Positions 18,313 through 27,097 of a DNA stretch of 64,000 bases are shown here, piece by piece. The position numbers and the translations under genes are program-made. The first letter of the stretch is position 1; each line of letters begins with the position of its first letter. A model generated the notes under the pieces. That model was given only the letters and a program-made list of their open reading frames with translations. It did no database searches and was not told the origin of the DNA. This DNA is from Pseudomonas putida (lineage in GTDB: Bacteria > Pseudomonadota > Gammaproteobacteria > Pseudomonadales > Pseudomonadaceae): NCBI RefSeq assembly GCF_009883635.2, contig NZ_CP026115.2:4154001-4218000 (forward strand), in the 5' to 3' direction.

Positions 18313-18412
18313 GGTTAACGCATTGCCTATCGGCCCCATAGAATCTGAACCTTTGACCGCAATGGCATGCCTGACAAAAACTTGGGCAATCATTTATGCC
18401 AGGAGGTTCCCG

Positions 18413-18937
18413 ATGTCCGCTCAACCCACCGCTACCACCATGACCGATGACGAGACCGCCGCTTTTGCCGAGCAGGTCTTCGAGCGTGCCCGCCAGGGCG
18501 ACGCCGAGATGCTCGGCCGCCTGCTGGCCAGCGGCCTGCCGGCCAACCTGCGCAATCACAAGGGCGACAGCTTGCTGATGCTGGCCAGCTACCACGGCCA
18601 GCATGAAGCGGTGCGGGTGCTGTTGGCCCACGGCGCCGACCCGCTGATCGCCAACGACAACGGCCAGTTGCCAATCGCCGGTGCGGCCTTCAAGGGGGAT
18701 CTGGCGATGATCCGCCTGCTGTTGGAAAGTGGCGTCCCAGTGGATGCTGCGGCGCAGGACGGGCGCACCGCGCTGATGCTGGCGGCGATGTTCAACCGCG
18801 GCGAGATTCTCGACTACCTGCTGGCCCAGGGTGCCGACCCGGCGCGCCAGGACGCCCGTGGCGCCACCGCGCTGATGGCGGCGCAGACCATGGGCGCGGT
18901 GGACGCCGCTGCACGCCTGCAAGCGCTGGCCGGCTAA
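18413..18937 (+). CDS. Ankyrin-repeat protein
   Basis: 174 residues from ATG 18413, with a strong AGGAGG at 18401-18406. About four ankyrin repeats: GDSLLMLASYHGQHEAVRVL, then GQLPIAGAAFKGDLAMIRLL, GRTALMLAAMFNRGEILDYL and GATALMAA. No signal peptide, so a cytosolic protein-binding scaffold like the AnkB type. Pseudomonas AnkB is linked to catalase in some species; no catalase gene is adjacent here. Tandem palindromes upstream suggest its own regulation. Confidence 0.9.
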   Translation: MSAQPTATTMTDDETAAFAEQVFERARQGDAEMLGRLLASGLPANLRNHKGDSLLMLASYHGQHEAVRVLLAHGADPLIANDNGQLPIAGAAFKGDLAMIRLLLESGVPVDAAAQDGRTALMLAAMFNRGEILDYLLAQGADPARQDARGATALMAAQTMGAVDAAARLQALAG

Positions 18938-18996
18938 CTGCCCGGGGGCATTTGCGGCTATCCTTGGCGACTTTTCACCCGTCGCAGGCCCCCTTC

Positions 18997-19527
18997 ATGA
19001 AAAACCAGTTGCTCGAATTCATCAGCCTCATCGGCGCCGGCTGCATGCGCGATGAGGAAATCGAGCGCATCGCCGACGAGGCCGCCCAGGCCTACGCCGA
19101 CCCCGCTGCCTTCCTCGCCGCCAACCCGGACATCAACTACGACGACAGCTTCCCGATCCCGCTGGGCGAATGGGTTGTGCTCGGCAGCCTGCCCGACACC
19201 GTGGTGTTCCAGGCCGACAGCTATCAGGAGCTGTTCCAGCACATCAGCGATTCGTTCGACCAGAGCGTGCCGTTCACCCTCAAGGCCAAGCAACTGGCGC
19301 GCACCGAGCCACTGACCGCACTCAACCGTATCCAGGTGCAGATGGGCGCGTTGAACAAGGAAGCGGGCGGTTATGTGCTGCTCAACTTCAGCCAGCTGCT
19401 CGATGACGAACTGCAGATGGTGATGGTTGGTCAGCAGGACCTTGCGCGGGTGCTGGAGCTGGGGGCAGAGGTGGGGATCAAGGTGGAACCGGCCCTGGAG
19501 GCCCTGAAGGTCGCGGTTCACGTCTGA
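18997..19527 (+). CDS. Conserved hypothetical cytosolic protein
   Basis: 176 residues from ATG 18997 (MKNQLLEFISLIGAGCMRDEEIE). Acidic, no hydrophobic span. The middle part reads IPLGEWVVLGSLPDTVVFQADSYQELFQHI, the C-terminal part LLNFSQLLDDELQMVMVGQQDLARVL. I do not recognise a family. It follows the ankyrin gene by 60 bp on the same strand and could be cotranscribed. A perfect hairpin lies just after the stop. Confidence 0.75.
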   Translation: MKNQLLEFISLIGAGCMRDEEIERIADEAAQAYADPAAFLAANPDINYDDSFPIPLGEWVVLGSLPDTVVFQADSYQELFQHISDSFDQSVPFTLKAKQLARTEPLTALNRIQVQMGALNKEAGGYVLLNFSQLLDDELQMVMVGQQDLARVLELGAEVGIKVEPALEALKVAVHV

Positions 19528-19539
19528 TTTGCAGCGCCT

Positions 19540-19577
19540 GTGAGATCGAGCGCCGCGCGGGCGGCGCTCGATCTCAC
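19540..19577. repeat. Perfect 17-bp hairpin, minimal form of the long GATCGAGCGCC element
   Basis: GTGAGATCGAGCGCCGC (19540-19556) and its exact reverse complement (19561-19577) enclose GCGG. The stem equals the outer ends of the large element at 50372-50588. It stands between convergent gene ends and could act as a bidirectional terminator stem, although no T run follows. Confidence 0.85.
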
Positions 19578-19606
19578 CGACACCGCACATCCATCGTCAA
19601 ACCCAT

Positions 19607-20545
19607 CTAGCCCAACGCGGTATCCAGAAACATCATCACCGCAAACCCACCCATCAACCCAAGGGTCGCCGACGTCTGGTGCCCGTTACGGTGGGTCTCG
19701 GGAATCACCTCGTGGGACACCACAAAGATCATCGCCCCCGCCGCCAGCCCCATGCTGATCGGGTAGGCAAGGGCAAACCCGGTGGAAATGCCCAGGCCGA
19801 TCACCGCTCCCAGGGGTTCCATCAGCCCCGAACCAATCGCCACCAGCGCAGCTTTCAGGTTCGACAGCCCGGTCGCCCGCAAGGCCAGGGCCACAGCCAG
19901 CCCTTCAGGGATGTCCTGGATGGCGATGGCGCTGGTCAGTGGCAGGCCGATGTTCATGTCGCCATTGGCGAAGCTCACCCCGATCGCCATGCCTTCGGGC
20001 AGGTTGTGCAGGGTGATCGCCAGCACGAACAGCCACACCCGGCTTAGCCGTTCGGCCTCCGGGCCGCAGGGGCCGGTGCTTTCATGCTCGTGCGGGGTGA
20101 AGCGGTCCAGGCCAAGCATCAGCAGCACGCCCAGGCCCATGCCCAGCACCACGGTGAACGCCGCAGCCGGGCCATTGCCGGTGATCGCCCGGGCAGCATC
20201 CAGGCCCGGCAGGATCAGCGAGAACGAACTGGCCGCGAGCATCATGCCGGCAGCAAAACCGAGCATCACATCCTGGCTGCGCACGCTGACATCGCGCAGC
20301 ACCACCGCCAGCACCGCGCCCAGCGCGGTGGCGGCAAAACCGGAAAGCCCGCCGAGCGCGGCCAGGTGCAGGTTGTCGGCGTGGTCGCCGTTGATGGCGT
20401 TCCACAAGCTGGCCGCCAGCAGCACGATCACCGCCAGCAGGCTCACGCCCAGGCCCGCGCTGAGCCATGGGGTGCTGTGCACCTGTTGGCGCCAGGCGCT
20501 CAGCAAAGAGGGCGGGGTGGCACTTTGAGTGTGGGCTGGGGGCAT
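19607..20545 (-). CDS. ZIP-family divalent metal transporter
   Basis: 312 residues, about eight spans after a short hydrophilic N-terminus. TM4 carries ITLHNLPEGMAIGVSF and TM5 carries AIAIQDIPEGLAVALAL, the two metal-binding motifs of ZIP proteins. A His/Glu loop TPHEHEST is present before them. This is the GufA-like subfamily; zinc uptake is likely, other divalent metals possible. Inner membrane. It diverges from a small PLDc_N-type gene. Confidence 0.92.
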   Translation of the reverse strand: MPPAHTQSATPPSLLSAWRQQVHSTPWLSAGLGVSLLAVIVLLAASLWNAINGDHADNLHLAALGGLSGFAATALGAVLAVVLRDVSVRSQDVMLGFAAGMMLAASSFSLILPGLDAARAITGNGPAAAFTVVLGMGLGVLLMLGLDRFTPHEHESTGPCGPEAERLSRVWLFVLAITLHNLPEGMAIGVSFANGDMNIGLPLTSAIAIQDIPEGLAVALALRATGLSNLKAALVAIGSGLMEPLGAVIGLGISTGFALAYPISMGLAAGAMIFVVSHEVIPETHRNGHQTSATLGLMGGFAVMMFLDTALG

Positions 20546-20668
20546 AGGAACCTCGTATCCATGGATGCTTGCAGTTTATGCAGTGACCTGCGTGGCTGGC
20601 CAAGGATTCCCTTCTATAGCCTTGATAGAGGACTATGCTCAGCAACAGCCTTTCAAGGAGACGTGGCA

Positions 20669-20860
20669 ATGGGCTCAACCTTCAATGGCCTGGTCGGCCT
20701 GATCATCCTCGCCCTGGACATCTGGGCAATCCTCAATGTGATCAAGAGCAGCAGCGAAGTAGGGATCAAAGTGTTGTGGATTCTGCTGATTGCCCTGCTG
20801 CCAGTGATCGGCCTGGTGATCTGGGCGATTGCCGGCCCGCGGGGTAACGTGCGGATATGA
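20669..20860 (+). CDS. Small PLDc_N-domain membrane protein
   Basis: 63 residues from ATG 20669, with AAGGAGAC just upstream. Two hydrophobic segments: GLVGLIILALDIWAILNVI and KVLWILLIALLPVIGLVIWA, followed by GPRG. This matches the short membrane module (PLDc_N) found at the N-terminus of cardiolipin synthases and as free small proteins. Function of the free form is unknown to me. Confidence 0.85.
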   Translation: MGSTFNGLVGLIILALDIWAILNVIKSSSEVGIKVLWILLIALLPVIGLVIWAIAGPRGNVRI

Positions 20861-21004
20861 AAGCCGCGCCCCAGACAAAATCAGCAATAGTAGCGTGACA
20901 AAATTTTCACATTGGATTAAACAGAATCCGCTCCCGCATAATGCTTGCGTTGGGCCAGCTCCAACGCCACCTCCGCAAACCGCAATCCTAGGACATTCCC
21001 ATTC

Positions 21005-23062
21005 ATGGCTAACACGGATGCCTTGAGGCAACAGGGCGCGCGAGCGTTCACGCCGACCTTGAAATCGCACCTGGCCTATACGCTGCTCAGCGGCCTGGTG
21101 ATCATGTTGATGCTCAGCCTGGTGCGCCTGGCGCTACTGGTCTACAACAGCGACATGATCGGCGACACCCCTTACTCGACTGTCGCCGAAGGCTTCTTCA
21201 ACGGATTGCGCTTCGACCTGCGGGTGGTGGTGTACCTGAGCATTCCGCTGCTGCTGGCAATGTTGAGCCCCTGGCTCATGGCCCGGCGCGGGCTGTTCCG
21301 CTTCTGGCTGACCCTCACCTCGAGCGTGGTGATGTTCCTCGGCCTGATGGAGATGGACTTCTACCGTGAGTTCCACCAGCGCCTCAATGGCCTGGTCTTC
21401 CAGTACATCAAGGAAGACCCGAAGACCGTGCTGAGCATGCTCTGGTACGGCTTCCCGGTGGTTCGCTACCTGCTGGCCTGGGCATTCGGCACCTGGCTGC
21501 TGAGCCTGCTGTTCAAGGGCATCGACCGCCTGACCCGGGGTACCGGCCAGCAGCGCGTGGCACCGTGGTACAACCGCCTGGCGGTGTTCATGGTGATCCT
21601 GCTGGTGGCGGTGGTCGCGGCCCGTGGCACCCTGCGCCAGGGCCCGCCGATGCGTTGGGGTGATGCCTTCACCACCGACTCCAACTTCGTCAACCAGCTG
21701 GGCCTGAACGGCACCCTGACCCTGATCGACGCTGCCAAGAGCCGCTTCGGCGAAGACCGCGCAAATATCTGGAAGCCGGTGCTGAAGCAGGAGCTGGCCA
21801 CCGAGACCGTGCGCAAGCAGCTGCTGACCGCCAACGACACCCTGGTCGACGCCGACGAGGCCGCCATACGCCGCGATTTCGTGCCGCCGGCCGACCGCAC
21901 CCTGCCGATCAAGAACGTCGTGGTGATCCTCATGGAGAGCTTCGCCGGCCACTCGGTAGGCGCCCTGGGCAGCCCGAACAACATCACCCCGTACTTCGAC
22001 AAACTGGCCAAAGAAGGCCTGCTGTTCGACCGCTTCTTCTCCAACGGCACCCATACCCACCAGGGCATGTTCGCCACCATGGCCTGCTTCCCCAACCTGC
22101 CAGGCTTCGAATACCTGATGCAGACACCTGAGGGTGGCCACAAGCTGTCGGGCCTGCCGGCGCTGCTCAGTGCCCGAGACTACGATGACGTCTACGTCTA
22201 CAACGGCGATTTCGCCTGGGACAACCAGTCCGGGTTCTTCGGCAACCAGGGCATGACCACGTTCATTGGCCGTAACGACTTCGTCAACCCGGTGTTCTCC
22301 GACCCGACCTGGGGCGTGTCCGACCAGGACATGTTCGACCGCGGCAACGAGGAACTGGCCAAGCACGACCAGAAGAAGCCGATCTACGCGCTGCTGCAGA
22401 CCCTGTCCAACCACACGCCGTACGCGCTGCCGGCCAATCTGCCGGTCGAGAAGGTCACAGGCCAGGGCCGCCTGGACGAGCACCTGACTGCCATGCGCTA
22501 CTCCGACTGGGCGCTGGGCCAGTTCTTCGAGAAGGCGCGTAAAGAGCCGTACTTCAAGGAAACGCTGTTCGTCATCGTTGGCGACCACGGCTTCGGCAAC
22601 CACCAGCAGGTTACCGAGCTGGACCTGGGCCGCTTCAACGTGCCGCTGCTGCTGATCGCGCCGGGCATCCAGGAGAAGTTCGGTGCGGTCAACCACACCG
22701 TGGGTACCCAGGTCGACATCGTGCCGACCATCATGGGCCGCCTGGGTGGCGAGACCCGCCACCAGTGCTGGGGGCGCGACCTGCTCAACCTGCCAGAGGG
22801 TGACCAGGGCATCGGCATGATCAAGCCGTCGGGCAGCGAGCAGATCGTCGGCCTGGTCAAGGGCGATCACCTGCTCATCGAGTCCAAGGACATGAGCCCG
22901 CGCATGTACCGCTACCAGCTGGGCAGCGAGTTCAAGGCCGAACTGATTGAAAGCCCTGAGCAGCCGCAGATGTTGCAGCAGCTCGAGGCCTTCATCCAGA
23001 CTGCAACCAAGAGCTTGCTGGACAACACTGCCGGTGTTGTCCACGGTACGCCGAAGAACTAA
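21005..23062 (+). CDS. LtaS-like membrane sulfatase / phosphoglycerol transferase family protein
   Basis: 685 residues from ATG 21005. Five hydrophobic spans occupy about 20-240, followed by a large periplasmic sulfatase-fold domain. Family signs: NVVVILMESFAGHSVGALG with the metal-binding Glu, the nucleophile region FSNGTHTHQGMFATMACFPN, and late FVIVGDHGFGNH with the metal Asp-His. Such proteins transfer phosphoglycerol or phosphoethanolamine to glycans or lipid A; the acceptor here is unknown. A loose dyad GTGA...TCAC at 20895-20910 lies about 95 bp upstream. A good intrinsic terminator follows. Confidence 0.88.
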   Translation: MANTDALRQQGARAFTPTLKSHLAYTLLSGLVIMLMLSLVRLALLVYNSDMIGDTPYSTVAEGFFNGLRFDLRVVVYLSIPLLLAMLSPWLMARRGLFRFWLTLTSSVVMFLGLMEMDFYREFHQRLNGLVFQYIKEDPKTVLSMLWYGFPVVRYLLAWAFGTWLLSLLFKGIDRLTRGTGQQRVAPWYNRLAVFMVILLVAVVAARGTLRQGPPMRWGDAFTTDSNFVNQLGLNGTLTLIDAAKSRFGEDRANIWKPVLKQELATETVRKQLLTANDTLVDADEAAIRRDFVPPADRTLPIKNVVVILMESFAGHSVGALGSPNNITPYFDKLAKEGLLFDRFFSNGTHTHQGMFATMACFPNLPGFEYLMQTPEGGHKLSGLPALLSARDYDDVYVYNGDFAWDNQSGFFGNQGMTTFIGRNDFVNPVFSDPTWGVSDQDMFDRGNEELAKHDQKKPIYALLQTLSNHTPYALPANLPVEKVTGQGRLDEHLTAMRYSDWALGQFFEKARKEPYFKETLFVIVGDHGFGNHQQVTELDLGRFNVPLLLIAPGIQEKFGAVNHTVGTQVDIVPTIMGRLGGETRHQCWGRDLLNLPEGDQGIGMIKPSGSEQIVGLVKGDHLLIESKDMSPRMYRYQLGSEFKAELIESPEQPQMLQQLEAFIQTATKSLLDNTAGVVHGTPKN

Positions 23063-23079
23063 ACACAAGCAGTGAACAG

Positions 23080-23104
23080 AAAGGGCCGCAATGCGGCCCT
23101 TTTT
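23080..23104 (+). terminator. Intrinsic terminator after the sulfatase gene
   Basis: AAAGGGCCGC, loop AAT, GCGGCCCTTTTT: a GC-rich stem ending in a T run, 18 bp after the stop codon. Confidence 0.9.
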
Positions 23105-23187
23105 GCTGCCGGAACGAATGCCCAGGCCCAAGGTCTGCATCTACAGGCGTCACACACCGGGTGTTCTTTGATTGAGAGGGCGATTCA

Positions 23188-23424
23188 ATGAAAGAGTGGG
23201 AAGTCATCTTTGCCGACCAGAAAGGCGAGCCAACCACCTTGTTGCTGCACGGTGAGCATTGCCCCAGCGAGGAGGAGGCGGCTCGCGCCATCCGTTCGCA
23301 TCTGTTTCCGGTCATGGATGAGCTGGACCTCAACGACTTCCAGGACCGCGCCCCATCCCCTACGGCACGCTGGCTCAAGGAGCAGAACGGCGTGATCATC
23401 ACCAGCATCCACGAAGCGCCCTGA
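23188..23424 (+). CDS. Small conserved hypothetical protein
   Basis: 78 residues, acidic, starting MKEWEVIFADQKGEPTT after GAGAGGGCG. A conserved-looking HGEHCPSEEEAARAIRSHLF is followed by WLKEQNGVIITSIHEA. No membrane span or signal. It looks like a small alpha/beta domain and I do not recognise it. It is preceded by the sulfatase terminator, so it is probably an independent unit. Confidence 0.7.
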   Translation: MKEWEVIFADQKGEPTTLLLHGEHCPSEEEAARAIRSHLFPVMDELDLNDFQDRAPSPTARWLKEQNGVIITSIHEAP

Positions 23425-23598
23425 ATCACGGGTTGGCGTGGTGCCTGCTCAGGCACTACGCTGGTGGGAGGTGCCGGCCTTTTCTGCGGGCCTGCACCCA
23501 TTCAATTCGCGTCTTGCATCAGCTCGATCTGACGGCAGTGCCGGCAGGTGCGTAGTGCACGGAAAGTCTATCCATCGCTTTATTCGGGAGGACGATTC

Positions 23599-23931
23599 AT
23601 GAGCAGCCTGAACGACGATATCAGCAGCAATGTCCTGCGCCAGATGAAAGCTGGCGGTTTCGACTTCACCCGCATCCACCCCATCGAGTTCTACGCGGTC
23701 TTTCCAGATGAAGCCGGCGCGCGACGGGCAGCCGGGCAGTTTCGTGGCGAATCGTTGAATGCTCAGGTGCGTGAACTGGACGATGGCGCGTGGCACCTGG
23801 AACTGAGCAAGGTCATGTACGCCACCTATGGCGGGATTGGTGATTTTGAGGAGGCCTTCGAGCAGGTCGTTTCACCCTGTGGCGGCGAAGTCGAAGGGTG
23901 GGGCGTCAAGCAGGAAAGGCCGATTGCCTGA
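23599..23931 (+). CDS. RraB-like protein (possible RNase E regulator)
   Basis: 110 residues from ATG 23599, with GGGAGGA upstream. The sequence MSSLNDDISSNVLRQMKAGGF, then IHPIEFYAVFPDEAGARRAAGQF and FEEAFEQVVSPCGGEVEGWGV fits the RraB/DUF695-like ferredoxin-type fold, with a Trp-Gly near the C-terminus. E. coli RraB binds RNase E and lowers its activity; whether this small version does so is unproven. No membrane segments. Confidence 0.7.
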   Translation: MSSLNDDISSNVLRQMKAGGFDFTRIHPIEFYAVFPDEAGARRAAGQFRGESLNAQVRELDDGAWHLELSKVMYATYGGIGDFEEAFEQVVSPCGGEVEGWGVKQERPIA

Positions 23932-23983
23932 AAGGAATGAGTTGCCTTCTTCGCGGGTTTACCCGCGATGAAGGCTCCCGATT

Positions 23984-24784
23984 TCAGGGCCTGCGCCCAG
24001 CCATATGCCCCAGATAAGCCAACAACGCATCCAGCTCCTGCTCACTCAATACACTCTCCGCAAACCCCGGCATCCGCGCCTGCGGCCATTGCCGTAAGCC
24101 CTGCGGGTCACGAATGTACAGGCGCAGGTACTCAGGCCGGAAATATTCGGTCGGGTTGTGCGGCACGTTCAGGTCCGGCCCGAATTGCGCATCTCCCGCG
24201 CCATTGAGCCGATGGCAGGCCAGGCAGTTCTGCTGGAAAAGGGCAAAGCCTTGGCGCACCGGGTCATTGGCCGGCAGCCCTGGGTCCGGCAGCAACGCCG
24301 GAAAACGCTGCTCGACCGGCGCCAGCCGGCGAATCGTGGCGACCTGGAACGGCCATTGCTCGGGGCGGATGCCACTCGCCTGCGGGTTGCTCCACACCAG
24401 GTAGAACGGCCCTGCGCTCGGCTTGCCATCGGCCAGTTCTGGCCAAGGCCTGGCCGGGTCCTCGACGGCCAGCCAGGCACGGGCCGGGCCTTCCTGCAGC
24501 AGGGGCCCGGCTGGCATTTCTGCGGCAAAGCCGTCCAGTGCTACCGCCTGCAGGTGGTCATCGGGCCTTACCCCTTGCAGCAGCGTTGCCAGGGGCACGG
24601 CGCGATAATGCATCGGCCGCTTGTAGGAGACGTCCTGATCGATGTCGATGTCGCGTGCCTGAGGGTGGTTCAGCAGTTCCTCGCTGGACCACTGCCGGGC
24701 ACTGTCACCCAGCTCCAGGTGCAACTGCGCCGCCGACAGCGGCAGGCTCAACAACAGGGCTAGCAGGGCAATGCAGTAGCGCAT
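23984..24784 (-). CDS. Exported monoheme cytrochrome c with N-terminal molybdopterin-oxidoreductase-like domain
   Basis: 266 residues from ATG 24784 (GGAGA six bases upstream). A signal peptide (MRYCIALLALLLSLPLSAA) is followed by about 140 residues resembling a sulfite-oxidase/molybdopterin-binding fold (VPLATLLQGVRPDDHLQAV, FYLVWSNPQ), without the cofactor-binding cysteine that I can see. The C-terminal cytochrome c domain has the heme motif CLACH and a methionine in ARMPGFAESVLS as probable axial ligand. Periplasmic electron carrier; partner unknown. The fusion order is unusual to me. Confidence 0.8.
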   Translation of the reverse strand: MRYCIALLALLLSLPLSAAQLHLELGDSARQWSSEELLNHPQARDIDIDQDVSYKRPMHYRAVPLATLLQGVRPDDHLQAVALDGFAAEMPAGPLLQEGPARAWLAVEDPARPWPELADGKPSAGPFYLVWSNPQASGIRPEQWPFQVATIRRLAPVEQRFPALLPDPGLPANDPVRQGFALFQQNCLACHRLNGAGDAQFGPDLNVPHNPTEYFRPEYLRLYIRDPQGLRQWPQARMPGFAESVLSEQELDALLAYLGHMAGRRP

Positions 24785-24838
24785 GGGCAATCTCCGACCG
24801 GAAAGTCGCAGGTTAACCCAAGCGCGGCATTGGCGCTT

Positions 24839-24934
24839 TCAGCCGAACAACCGCGTGAGGTTGGGAAGAATCAGCAGCAACGTCGTGGCGAAGAGAATGA
24901 GCCCAGCTTGGCGAAGTTTCGATTGTCTGAACAT
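24839..24934 (-). CDS. 31-residue single-span membrane peptide
   Basis: MFRQSKLRQAGLILFATTLL plus a short hydrophobic end (LILPNLTRLFG). The ATG at 24934 is preceded by AAGGCGG at a normal distance. A basic N-terminus and a single span of about 18 residues suggest N-in insertion in the inner membrane. An in-frame upstream ATG at 25021 lacks a binding site. Function unknown; it is too short for most gene finders. Confidence 0.6.
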   Translation of the reverse strand: MFRQSKLRQAGLILFATTLLLILPNLTRLFG

Positions 24935-25262
24935 GGCGGACCGCCTTTTTGTTGTTATTCCTGAATACCCGGTGGCTTCCTTGTCGGGTCTGCTTGCTTC
25001 ATGTATGTGGATATAAACCACCCGAAGGGCGAACGTTAACCATTATTGAGAACCCTTTGTTCTAAAAAGCTGTTCCGCAAATTTCGATTGGCTATGAGGC
25101 CAGTGGCCATAGCGCTGGGTAGCTCTGCCTAGACAGCCGCGTATCCACTTGCGGTTCCCCGACAAAATGTGACCGTTCGTCAGTGCAGCCTACTTGCTTG
25201 TACGTGGCTTTCGCGTCAGTCTCTACAACAGATTCCCACCCATGTCGTTCAGGACTATCCCT
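24935..25262. other. Intergenic region between divergent genes
   Basis: 328 bp without a gene I can support. The middle (25030-25100) is AT-rich compared with its surroundings and contains a small inverted repeat AGAAC-CCTTT-GTTCT at 25049-25063. It must hold the promoters for the 31-residue peptide and for the amidotransferase; no convincing -35/-10 pair is visible. Confidence 0.5.
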
Positions 25263-25997
25263 ATGTCGTTACGCATCTGCATCCTTGAAACCGATGTCCT
25301 GCGACCGGAGTTGACCGCGCAGTACCAGGGCTACGGAAGGATGTTCGAGCAGCTCTTCTCGCGTCAGCCGATCGCAGCCGAGTTTCGTGTGTACAACGTG
25401 ATGAACGGCGACTACCCGCCCGACGGCGATCGCTTCGATGCCTACCTGGTAACGGGCAGCAAGGCCGATTCATTCGGTAGCGATCCCTGGATCCAGACGC
25501 TCAAGGCCTATCTGCTCAAGCTCTACGAGCGTGGCGAGAAACTGCTGGGCGTGTGTTTCGGTCATCAACTGCTGGCGCTGACCTTGGGCGGCAAGGCGGA
25601 GCGCGCCGACAAGGGCTGGGGCGTGGGCGTTCACCGCTACTCGCTGGCGGCGCATGCGCCGTGGATGGACCCGGAAGTGTCCGAGCTGACCTTGCTGATC
25701 AGCCACCAGGACCAGGTCACCGAGCTGCCCGAAGGCGCCACGGTGATTGCCTCCAGCGACTTCTGCCCGAATGCGGCATACCACATCCGTGACCAGGTGC
25801 TGTGCTTCCAGGGGCACCCGGAGTTCGTCCATGACTACTCCCGCGCGCTGCTCGATGCGCGTCAGGAGTATCTGGGGGACGAGGTGTACCACAAGGCCAT
25901 TGCCAGCCTGGCCACCGAGCACCAGGGTGACCTGGTGGGCGAGTGGATGATGCGCTTCATCCAGCAGCCGGCCAAGGCCAGCGACAGCGCTGCCTGA
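25263..25997 (+). CDS. Class I glutamine amidotransferase-like protein
   Basis: 244 residues from ATG 25263 (AGGA about eight bases upstream; ATG 25242 also in frame). The nucleophile elbow is LLGVCFGHQLLALTLGG with C98, and the His-Glu pair is in LCFQGHPEFVHDYS. This is the stand-alone GATase1 group (GMP synthase-like, similar to YfeJ), with an ISHQDQV block near 165. It may hydrolyse a gamma-glutamyl bond; substrate unknown. Cytosolic. Convergent with corA. Confidence 0.88.
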   Translation: MSLRICILETDVLRPELTAQYQGYGRMFEQLFSRQPIAAEFRVYNVMNGDYPPDGDRFDAYLVTGSKADSFGSDPWIQTLKAYLLKLYERGEKLLGVCFGHQLLALTLGGKAERADKGWGVGVHRYSLAAHAPWMDPEVSELTLLISHQDQVTELPEGATVIASSDFCPNAAYHIRDQVLCFQGHPEFVHDYSRALLDARQEYLGDEVYHKAIASLATEHQGDLVGEWMMRFIQQPAKASDSAA

Positions 25998-26003
25998 TCA
26001 ATC

Positions 26004-26027
26004 GCCGGGCCGCAAAGCGGCCCCGGC
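26004..26027. terminator. Hairpin between convergent genes
   Basis: GCCGGGCCGC, loop AAA, GCGGCCCCGGC: a strong GC stem with one bulged base, 6 bp after the amidotransferase stop and 3 bp before the corA stop. No T run on either side. Confidence 0.6.
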
Positions 26028-26030
26028 ATT

Positions 26031-27002
26031 CTAAAGCCAGCCAGATTTCTTGAAGCTGGCAAACAGCCCCGTACACCCCAGCACGATCACGCCCAATACC
26101 CCGAAGTAGCCATAGTGCCACCCCAGTTCCGGCATGTTCTGGAAGTTCATCCCGTAGATCCCAGCAATCGCCGTGGGGAAGGCGAGGATCGCCGCCCAGG
26201 CGGCAAACTTGCGTTGCACGATGCTCTGCCGTGAAGACTCCAGCAGCATGCCGATCTCGATGGTCTGGCTGGCGATGTCGCGAATCCCCGCCAGGTCCTC
26301 CATCTGCCGCGTCACGTGGATCTGCACATCTCGAAAGTACGGGCGCATGTTCTTGTCGATGAACGGGAAGCTCAGGCGCTGAAGTTCTTCGCTGACTTCC
26401 ACCATCGGCGCCACGTAGCGGCGCAGGCGCAGGATGTCGCGGCGCAGGCTGTGCAGGCGCTGGATGTCCTCTTCCTGCAGCGTGGTACTCAGCACGCTCT
26501 GTTCCAGTTCCTCGATCTCGCCATGAATGGCCTCGCTGACCGGCTGGTAGTTCTCGGTGACGAAGTCGAGCAGGGCATACAGCACGAAGTCTTCGCCATG
26601 TTCGAGCAGCAGTGGGCGTGCCTCGCAGCGCTGGCGCACCAGGGCGTAGGATTTCGAGTGGCCGTTACGGCAGGTGATAATGTAGCCGTTGCCGGCGAAG
26701 ATGTGGGTTTCGATGAACTCCAGCTTGCCTTCGTGGCGTACCGGCGAGTAGGTGACGATGAACAGCGCATCGCCGAAGGTTTCCAGCTTGGGCCGGCTGT
26801 GCTTCTCCAGCGCATCCTCGATGGCCAGTTCGTGCAGGTTGAACTGGCACTGCAGGTTGGCCAGCTCCTCGGCGTTGGGCTCTTCCAGGCCGATCCACAC
26901 GAAGTGCCCCGGCTTGCGCGCCCACTCGCTGCCTTCGTCGATATTGATATTGGTGACCTTTCTGCCGGCGGCATACACCGCCGATGCCACGACTCGACCC
27001 AT
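26031..27002 (-). CDS. CorA-family magnesium/divalent cation transporter
   Basis: 323 residues from ATG 27002. A long cytosolic N-terminal domain (about 1-255) with the coiled-coil region EELQRLSFPFIDKNMRPYF, then two C-terminal spans (AILAFPTAIAGIYGMNF and YGYFGVLGVIVLGCTGLFA) with the selectivity motif GMN followed by NMPE. This is the pentameric inner-membrane channel for Mg2+ (also Co2+ or Ni2+). Length and C-terminal basic end (KKSGWL) are normal. It could be a ZntB-type or second CorA paralogue. Confidence 0.93.
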   Translation of the reverse strand: MGRVVASAVYAAGRKVTNINIDEGSEWARKPGHFVWIGLEEPNAEELANLQCQFNLHELAIEDALEKHSRPKLETFGDALFIVTYSPVRHEGKLEFIETHIFAGNGYIITCRNGHSKSYALVRQRCEARPLLLEHGEDFVLYALLDFVTENYQPVSEAIHGEIEELEQSVLSTTLQEEDIQRLHSLRRDILRLRRYVAPMVEVSEELQRLSFPFIDKNMRPYFRDVQIHVTRQMEDLAGIRDIASQTIEIGMLLESSRQSIVQRKFAAWAAILAFPTAIAGIYGMNFQNMPELGWHYGYFGVLGVIVLGCTGLFASFKKSGWL

Positions 27003-27097
27003 GGTTATCCACTTGTTCGGTTGCACACGGGTTACAGCTTGGGCTGTAGTTGGCCGTAGAGCAACTGTAGGAGCGAGCGTGCTCGCGATGAAGCGGA

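Noticed and set aside
21134..23140. A 668-codon open frame on the minus strand opposite the sulfatase gene
   Set aside because: It lies opposite a well-conserved gene, has a composition typical of high-GC antisense frames (rich in Val, Gln, Leu, His) and shows no domain.
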